Translations under genes and position numbers: made by a program
Shown: positions 58,258 to 64,000 of the stretch, piece after piece
Layout: each line of letters opens with the position of its first letter
How positions within the stretch are numbered: the stretch's first letter is position 1
The notes under the pieces: generated by a model
The model's database searches: none
Told to the model about the DNA's origin: nothing
What the model saw: the letters and a program-made list of their open reading frames with translations, nothing else
NCBI RefSeq assembly: GCF_024652905.1
Contig: NZ_CP102428.1
Coordinates: forward strand, 4,812,596-4,876,595
Reading direction: 5' to 3'
DNA from: Pseudomonas oryzihabitans
GTDB taxonomy: Bacteria; Pseudomonadota; Gammaproteobacteria; Pseudomonadales; Pseudomonadaceae
Length of the DNA stretch: 64,000 nucleotides

Positions 58258-60699
58258 ATGACGAGACCCCGCTTCATCTCGCCCAACGAAGTTTCCGCGC
58301 TCCGTACCAACATCCTCTCCAAGCTCACCTACGCCGTCGGCAAGGATCCCGACAACGCCCTGGATCACGACTGGTTCCAGGCCACTGCCCTGGCCGCCCG
58401 GGACTACATCGTCGACCGCTGGATGAGTCGCACCCGCGATGCCTATCGCACCGGCCAGAAGCGGGTTTACTACCTGTCCCTGGAATTCCTCATCGGTCGG
58501 CTGCTGATCGACAGCCTGTCCAACCTCGGCATCCTCGAAGAGACTCGCCGCGCCCTGGCCGACCTGGGCGTCGATCTGGAACGCATTCGCGGGCTGGAGC
58601 CGGACGCCGCCCTGGGCAACGGCGGCCTGGGTCGCCTGGCCGCCTGCTTCATGGAGAGCATGGCTACCCTGGGCATCGCCAGCCATGGCTACGGCATCCG
58701 CTATGAACACGGGCTGTTCCGCCAGGTGATCGCCGATGGCTTCCAGCTGGAGCAGCCGGAAAACTGGCTGGATTTCGGCAACCCCTGGGAATTCGAACGC
58801 GCCGAAGTGGTGTACGAGATCGGCTTTGGCGGCCATGTCGCCCCCTATGGCGAAGGCGATCCGCGGCGCCAGGTGTGGACGCCCGGCGAGCGCATCCGCG
58901 CGGTGGCCTACGACACCCCGGTGATCGGTTGGGGCGGGGAGGGCGCCAATACCCTGAGACTCTGGCGCGCCCGACCGCTGGAGATCCTCCACCTGGAAAC
59001 CTTCAACGCCGGCGACCATGTCGGCGCCGTGGCCAACGAGGCCCGCGCCGAGAGCATCTCGCGGGTGCTCTATCCGGCCGACAGCAGCGAAGCCGGCCAG
59101 GAGTTGCGCCTGCGCCAGGAGTATTTCTTCGTCGCCGCCTCCCTGGCCGACCTGACCCGCCGCCACCTCAAGCAGCACAACGACCTGCTCAGCCTGCCCG
59201 AGCACGTGTCCATCCAGCTCAACGACACCCACCCGGCCATCGCCGTGGCCGAGCTGATGCGACTCCTGGTGGACGTCCACGGCATTCCCTGGGACGCCGC
59301 CTGGAGCACCACCGTCGGCACCCTCAGCTACACCAACCACACCCTCCTGCCCGAAGCCCTGGAGACCTGGCCGGTGCAGCTGATGGAGCGCCTGCTGCCG
59401 CGCCACATGCAGATCATCTACCTGATCAACGCGCAGTTCCTCGACTCCCTGCGCGCCCGCGGCGAAACCGATGGCGCCATGATCTCCTATGTCTCCCTGA
59501 TCGACGAAAGCCAGGGTCGCCGGGTGCGCATGGGCAACCTCGCCTTCCTTGGTTCCCACAGCATCAATGGCGTCTCCGGGCTTCACACCGACCTGATGCG
59601 CAAGACGGTCTTCCGCTCGTTGCACCGCCTCTATCCGGATCGCATCAACAACAAGACCAATGGCATCACCTTCCGCCGCTGGTTGCACCAGGCCAATCCG
59701 GCGCTCACCGACCTGCTGGTGGATACCCTCGGCCAGGGTGTGTTGCACGACCCGGAAAAGACCCTGCCGCAGCTCAAGCCCTATGCCAATGACGCCAATT
59801 TCCGCGAGCGCTTCGCCCTGCAGCGCCAGCGCAACAAGGACACCTTCACCAGTCTGGTGAAGCAGCGGCTGGAGATTGATCTCGATCCCGGCGCGCTGTT
59901 CGATGTCCAGATCAAGCGCATCCACGAGTACAAGCGGCAGCTGATGAATCTGCTGCAGACCATCGCCCTCTACCAGGCCATCCGCGACAACCCCAACGGC
60001 GACTGGACACCCCGGGTCAAGATCTTCGCCGGCAAGGCCGCGGCCAGCTATCACCAGGCCAAGCTGATCATCAAGCTGGCCAACGACGTGGCCAAGGTGG
60101 TCAACAACGATCCCCTGACCCGCGATCTGCTCAAGGTGGTCTTCCTGCCCAACTACAATGTCAGCCTCGCCGAGGTCATCATCCCGGCGGCGGACCTGTC
60201 CGAGCAGATCTCCACCGCCGGGATGGAGGCCTCGGGCACCAGCAACATGAAGTTCGGCCTCAATGGCGCTCTCACCATCGGCACCCTGGACGGCGCCAAC
60301 GTGGAGATGTGCGAGCTGATCGGGGAAGAACACATGTTCATCTTCGGTCTCAAGGCGGCCGAGGTGGAGGAGCGCCAGCGCAGCGGTGGCATCTCCTCTG
60401 ACATCATCGAGAATTCGCCGCGCCTGGCGCAGGTGCTGTCTGGTTTGCGCGCCGGCCAGTTCTCGCCCGACGAGCCGGCGCGCTACAACAGCCTGCTCGA
60501 CGTCCTGACCTGGCACGATCGCTTCCTGGTGTGCGCCGACTTCGACGCCTACTGGGACGCCCAGCGTTTGGTCGAGACCCGCTGGCAGCAGCCGGACAAA
60601 TGGTGGCAATCGGCGGTGATCAACACTTCCAGCATGGGCTGGTTCTCCTCCGACCGCACCATCCGCGAATACGCCACGGAGATCTGGAGGGCGCTGTAG
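58258..60699 (+). CDS. glgP: glycogen/maltodextrin phosphorylase
   Basis: An 813-residue alpha-glucan phosphorylase that releases glucose-1-phosphate from glycogen or maltodextrin using phosphate and pyridoxal phosphate. Motifs: RVYYLSLEFLIGR, DAALGNGGLGRLAACFMES, FDVQIKRIHEYKRQLMN and EASGTSNMKFGLNGAL, where the lysine binds the cofactor. The start ATG 58258 follows AGAGG by about 10 bases; TTG 58240 is an alternative. It is followed by an inverted repeat and then glgX. No glgA, glgB or glgC is visible. Confidence 0.95.
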   Translation: MTRPRFISPNEVSALRTNILSKLTYAVGKDPDNALDHDWFQATALAARDYIVDRWMSRTRDAYRTGQKRVYYLSLEFLIGRLLIDSLSNLGILEETRRALADLGVDLERIRGLEPDAALGNGGLGRLAACFMESMATLGIASHGYGIRYEHGLFRQVIADGFQLEQPENWLDFGNPWEFERAEVVYEIGFGGHVAPYGEGDPRRQVWTPGERIRAVAYDTPVIGWGGEGANTLRLWRARPLEILHLETFNAGDHVGAVANEARAESISRVLYPADSSEAGQELRLRQEYFFVAASLADLTRRHLKQHNDLLSLPEHVSIQLNDTHPAIAVAELMRLLVDVHGIPWDAAWSTTVGTLSYTNHTLLPEALETWPVQLMERLLPRHMQIIYLINAQFLDSLRARGETDGAMISYVSLIDESQGRRVRMGNLAFLGSHSINGVSGLHTDLMRKTVFRSLHRLYPDRINNKTNGITFRRWLHQANPALTDLLVDTLGQGVLHDPEKTLPQLKPYANDANFRERFALQRQRNKDTFTSLVKQRLEIDLDPGALFDVQIKRIHEYKRQLMNLLQTIALYQAIRDNPNGDWTPRVKIFAGKAAASYHQAKLIIKLANDVAKVVNNDPLTRDLLKVVFLPNYNVSLAEVIIPAADLSEQISTAGMEASGTSNMKFGLNGALTIGTLDGANVEMCELIGEEHMFIFGLKAAEVEERQRSGGISSDIIENSPRLAQVLSGLRAGQFSPDEPARYNSLLDVLTWHDRFLVCADFDAYWDAQRLVETRWQQPDKWWQSAVINTSSMGWFSSDRTIREYATEIWRAL

Positions 60700-60710
60700 C
60701 CGCTATAGGG

Positions 60711-60776
60711 TCTATCGCGGCCATGGGCCGCTCCTACAGGACATCCGTAGGAGCGGCCCATGGCCACGATCATAGA
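60711..60776. repeat. REP/REPIN-like intergenic inverted repeat
   Basis: Two perfect 19-base arms (60719-60737 and 60747-60765) flank a 9-base loop. Each has the core GTAGGAGCGGCC, typical of Pseudomonas REP sequences. TCTAT and ATAGA extend the symmetry outward. It sits in the glgP-glgX gap and may also act as a transcription-attenuating hairpin; there is no T-run. Confidence 0.75.
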
Positions 60777-60902
60777 GCGGAGCGGCCGTCTCGGCAGACC
60801 GCCATGGCTGCGATCACCTGCCCCCCCCATGGAGAACCCTCGCCCTCCACGACGTCTACATCCCAGCGACATCCGCCCCACACGCCTGTCACCGGAGTCC
60901 CC

Positions 60903-62999
60903 ATGCCCCGCACCTCCACCCGCCTCGAAGCGGGCAGTCCCGCCCATTACGGCGCCACCCTCGTCGACGGCGGGATCAACTTCGCCGTCTGGTCCCCGGC
61001 CGCCGAAGCCGTCGACCTCTGCCTCTACGATGCCAAGGGAGAGGCCGAGACCCAGCGCCTGGCCTTTCGCGAACACGAGGGCGGCGTATGGCACGGTTTC
61101 CTACCCGGCGCCAAGCCCGGGCTGAGGTACGGCCTGCGCGCCCACGGCGCCTATCGTCCCCAGGACGGGCTCAGATTCAATGCGCACAAGCTGCTGGTGG
61201 ACCCCTGGGCGCTGGCGGTGGACCGGCCCTTCCAGCTGCACCCCAGCACCTATGGCTTCCACCCCGAAGACCCCAACCGCCCGGACGAGCGCGACAGCGG
61301 CGCCCATGTTCCCAAGGCCATCGTCCTGCCGCCCGTTGACGCCCTGACGCCTGCGCCCAAGCGACGCGATGCCGGGCTGATCTACGAATTGCACGTCCGC
61401 GGCCAGACCAAATTGCATCCGAAGGTCCCGGCCCGCCAGCGCGGCACTCTGGCGGCGCTGCGGCATCCCGCGCTGATCGAACACTGGCAGCGCCTGGGCG
61501 TCACCACCCTGGAGCTGCTGCCCATCGCCGCCTGGGCCGACGATCGGCATCTGCCCGCCCTGGGGCTGGCCAACTACTGGGGCTACAACCCGGTGGTCAT
61601 GGCCGCCATCGATCCGCGCCTGGCCGGCCGCGATGCCCTGGACGAATTACGCGAGACGGTGGCCACCCTGCAGGCGGTCGGCTTCGAGGTGCTGCTCGAC
61701 GTGGTCTTCAACCATACCGGCGAAGGTGACGAACTGGGCCCCACCTTCAATCTGCGCGGCCTGGACAACGCCGGCTACTACCGCCTGCAGCCGGACGATC
61801 CGGCGCGCTATATCAACGACATGGGCTGCGGCAACTGCCTGGCGCTCTACAGCCCGCCAGCGCTGCGCCTGACCCTGGACAGCCTGCGCCATTGGGTCAC
61901 GGCTGCCGGCGTCGATGGCTTCCGCTTCGACCTGGCGCCCGCGCTCGGTCGTCTGGAAAGCGGCTTCGAGCGCGATGCACCACTGCTCCAGGCCCTGGCC
62001 CAGGATCCGGTGCTGCGCCAGGTGCGGCTGGTGGCCGAACCCTGGGACATCGGTCCCGGTGGGCATCAGGTCGGCGCCTTCCGCGCGCCCTGGCAGGAAT
62101 GGAACGACGCCTTCCGCGACGACGTCCGCCGCTTCTGGCGCGGTGACGAGGGGCTGCGTGGCGCCCTGGCCACCCGCCTGGCCGGTAGCGCCGATCTCTT
62201 CGGCGCCGGCGATCGCCTGCTGCGCACCAGCGTCAACTTCATCACCGCCCACGACGGCTTCACCCTCGCCGACCTGGTCAGCTACGCCGAGAAGCACAAC
62301 GAAGCCAACGGCGAAGGGAATCGCGACGGCACCACCGACAACAAGAGCTGGAACAACGGCGTCGAAGGACCGAGCGACGATCCGGCCATCCAGGAGGCCC
62401 GCGCCGCCGACCAGCGTGCCCTGTTGGCGACCCTGATCCTCGCCGGTGGCGAACCCATGCTGACCGCCGGCGACGAATTCGGCCGCACCCAGCAGGGCAA
62501 CAACAATGCCTATGTGCAGGACAACGAACTGTCCTGGCTGGACTGGCAGCAGGCCGCCAGCCCCGCCGGACAGCGGCAGAGCGCCTTCGTCGGTCGCCTC
62601 ATGGCGCTGCGCCAGCAGTTGCCGGCCTTGCAAGCCCAGCGACTGCTGGGCCGCCCTGATCCCCGTGGCTGGGTGAGGATCGAATGGCTCGATGGCGACG
62701 GCGCGCCGATGGAAGACGGCCGCTGGCAGGCCGGTGGCAGCCTGCCGCTGAGCCTCACCCTGGAAGCCCTCGATGGCGAGGACCAACCCCAGGCCGCGCG
62801 GATCTGGCTGGCCTTCCAGCCACGTCGGGAGGAAATCGACCTGCGCCTGCCCCCGTCACGTGACGGACATCACTGGCTGATACAGCTGGACAGCCGTCAG
62901 CCTGAACTGGAACCCGACTCGGCAGTCTACCCCAGCGCCGAAAATCTCCGTGCGGGTCGAGGCGTACTGCTGGCCGTGGAGACCCCGGACGCGCCCTAG
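60903..62999 (+). CDS. glgX: glycogen debranching enzyme GlgX
   Basis: A 698-residue GH13 isoamylase-type enzyme that trims the short branches left by GlgP. The N-terminal CBM48 domain (residues ~12-110) is followed by the catalytic barrel: [19 protein letters not shown] (nucleophile Asp), [14 protein letters not shown] (acid Glu) and [13 protein letters not shown]. The start at 60903 ([11 protein letters not shown]) has GGAG 5 bases upstream; the frame is open back to 60531 through the repeat region, which I do not use. It follows glgP by ~200 bases. Confidence 0.94.
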   Translation: MPRTSTRLEAGSPAHYGATLVDGGINFAVWSPAAEAVDLCLYDAKGEAETQRLAFREHEGGVWHGFLPGAKPGLRYGLRAHGAYRPQDGLRFNAHKLLVDPWALAVDRPFQLHPSTYGFHPEDPNRPDERDSGAHVPKAIVLPPVDALTPAPKRRDAGLIYELHVRGQTKLHPKVPARQRGTLAALRHPALIEHWQRLGVTTLELLPIAAWADDRHLPALGLANYWGYNPVVMAAIDPRLAGRDALDELRETVATLQAVGFEVLLDVVFNHTGEGDELGPTFNLRGLDNAGYYRLQPDDPARYINDMGCGNCLALYSPPALRLTLDSLRHWVTAAGVDGFRFDLAPALGRLESGFERDAPLLQALAQDPVLRQVRLVAEPWDIGPGGHQVGAFRAPWQEWNDAFRDDVRRFWRGDEGLRGALATRLAGSADLFGAGDRLLRTSVNFITAHDGFTLADLVSYAEKHNEANGEGNRDGTTDNKSWNNGVEGPSDDPAIQEARAADQRALLATLILAGGEPMLTAGDEFGRTQQGNNNAYVQDNELSWLDWQQAASPAGQRQSAFVGRLMALRQQLPALQAQRLLGRPDPRGWVRIEWLDGDGAPMEDGRWQAGGSLPLSLTLEALDGEDQPQAARIWLAFQPRREEIDLRLPPSRDGHHWLIQLDSRQPELEPDSAVYPSAENLRAGRGVLLAVETPDAP

Positions 63000-63163
63000 G
63001 TGTGCGTTCCCTGTCGGCCGCCGGTGTCCAGCGTCTCATCACCCCATTGATGAAACCCGGAATCGGCACTGGCTGGCAGACCTGGCCTGACGGTCCGCTC
63101 TGCTTGAGACGGAGCTTGAGCTTTGGCGCTACACTCGCGCCCATCATTACAAGGAGCACCGCG

Positions 63164-64000
63164 ATGTCCCGGATATCCCTCAGTCGTTACCTCATCGAGC
63201 AGACCCGCAGCCACAAGACCCCGGCCGACCTGCGCTTCCTCATCGAAGTCGTGGCCCGGGCGTGCAAGCGCATCAGCTACGAGGTGTCCAAGGGGGCGCT
63301 GGGTGGCGTGCTCGGCAGCATGGGCACCGAGAACGTCCAGGGCGAGGTGCAGAAGAAGCTGGACGTGCTGTCCAACGAGATCCTGCTGGAAGCCAACGAG
63401 TGGGGCGGCACCCTGGCTGGCATGGCCTCCGAGGAGATGGATCAGGTTCACCAGATCCCCGGTCACTATCCCAAAGGCGCCTACCTGCTGATGTTCGACC
63501 CGCTGGACGGCTCGTCCAACATCGACGTCAACGTCTCCGTCGGCACCATCTTCTCGATCCTGCGCAAGGACTTCGTCAGCAGCACCACCGGTGACGTGAC
63601 CGAAGAAGCCTTCATGCAGAAGGGCACCGAGCAGGTCGCCGCCGGCTACGCCATCTACGGTCCCCAGACCATGCTGGTGCTGACCCTGGGTGACGGCGTC
63701 AAGGGCTTCACCCTGGATCGCGAACTGGGCAGCTTCGTGCTGACCCACGAAGACATCACCATCCCCGAGACCACCGCCGAATTCGCCATCAACATGTCCA
63801 ACCAGCGCCACTGGGAAGCCCCGGTCAAGCGTTATGTGGACGAGCTGCTGGCCGGCAAGGAAGGTCCCCTGGGCAAGAACTACAACATGCGCTGGATCGC
63901 CTCCATGGTGGCCGACGTCCATCGCATCCTTACCCGCGGTGGCATCTTCATGTACCCCCGCGACGCCCGCGAGCCCGAGAAGCCCGGCAAGCTGCGCCTG
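63164..64000 (+). CDS. fbp: fructose-1,6-bisphosphatase class I, 5' part
   Basis: A class I FBPase cut by the window edge, with 279 codons visible and no stop. It hydrolyses fructose-1,6-bisphosphate to fructose-6-phosphate in gluconeogenesis. Visible: [21 protein letters not shown], the ALGGVLGS(M)GTENVQGE segment, ASEEMD and the metal-binding [19 protein letters not shown] lies 9 bases before ATG 63164. It is read on the same strand as glgX after a 164-base gap that holds no visible gene or hairpin. Confidence 0.97.
   Translation, partial: MSRISLSRYLIEQTRSHKTPADLRFLIEVVARACKRISYEVSKGALGGVLGSMGTENVQGEVQKKLDVLSNEILLEANEWGGTLAGMASEEMDQVHQIPGHYPKGAYLLMFDPLDGSSNIDVNVSVGTIFSILRKDFVSSTTGDVTEEAFMQKGTEQVAAGYAIYGPQTMLVLTLGDGVKGFTLDRELGSFVLTHEDITIPETTAEFAINMSNQRHWEAPVKRYVDELLAGKEGPLGKNYNMRWIASMVADVHRILTRGGIFMYPRDAREPEKPGKLRL

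Overview
The window is a gene-dense, GC-rich stretch of Pseudomonas-type core chromosome. The evidence is the dcw (division and cell wall) cluster next to rnpB, the order pykA ... PilZ/MoxR cluster ... sbcB, mvaT, purU, the H-NS-like MvaT regulator, a fused FruB phosphotransferase and the proteins themselves, which read like close relatives of P. aeruginosa proteins. I think it is a Pseudomonas outside the P. aeruginosa group (a P. oryzihabitans-like lineage is possible), but the sequence alone does not fix the species. I saw no prophage, insertion sequence, CRISPR array, integrase, tRNA or plasmid genes.

Layout. 1-1891: end of a peptidoglycan amidase gene, a membrane-anchored unknown, a molybdopterin oxidoreductase and a DUF2171 protein. 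1904-6224: dolP, diaA, yraN and lpoA on the minus strand, with rsmI divergent. 6283-6640: RNase P RNA. 6831-23786: the dcw cluster, mraZ-rsmH-ftsL-ftsI-murE-murF-mraY-murD-ftsW-murG-murC-ftsQ-ftsA-ftsZ-lpxC. Almost every gene touches or overlaps the next, but ddlB is absent between murC and ftsQ. 23846-29170: small metabolic and membrane genes (HopJ family, DUF1244, folM, flavodoxin, LrgA/LrgB pair, SirB1, PsiE). 29258-33714: a SWIM-SNF2 helicase, a small membrane protein behind a Fur-like promoter, and pyruvate kinase. 34001-37790: a lipoprotein, a PilZ protein and a divergent MoxR / vWA-like / DUF4350 operon. 37900-42558: sbcB, mvaT, purU, a small unknown and nadC. 42845-49033: a DUF1631 protein, NDH-2, a MOSC protein, a secreted unknown, ampD and tatD. 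49030-55904: the fructose regulon, with cra/fruR divergent from fruB-fruK-fruA across a Cra operator region. 55978-64000: a ClC transporter, a short-chain dehydrogenase, glgP, glgX and the start of fbp.

Themes. Much of the window serves the envelope: lipid II synthesis and septation (dcw), penicillin-binding protein activation (lpoA), outer-membrane integrity (dolP), lipid A (lpxC) and muropeptide recycling (ampD). A second theme is sugar flux: fructose uptake to fructose-1,6-bisphosphate, pyruvate kinase, glycogen breakdown and the gluconeogenic Fbp.

Most of the window is ordinary core genome. The items that deserve a second look are the missing ddlB with a tiny ORF in its place, the MoxR ATPase with altered catalytic motifs and its metal-site-degenerate partner, the four-repeat MraZ operator on the dcw promoter, paired Cra sites, a possible Fur-controlled small membrane protein, and two intergenic inverted repeats.
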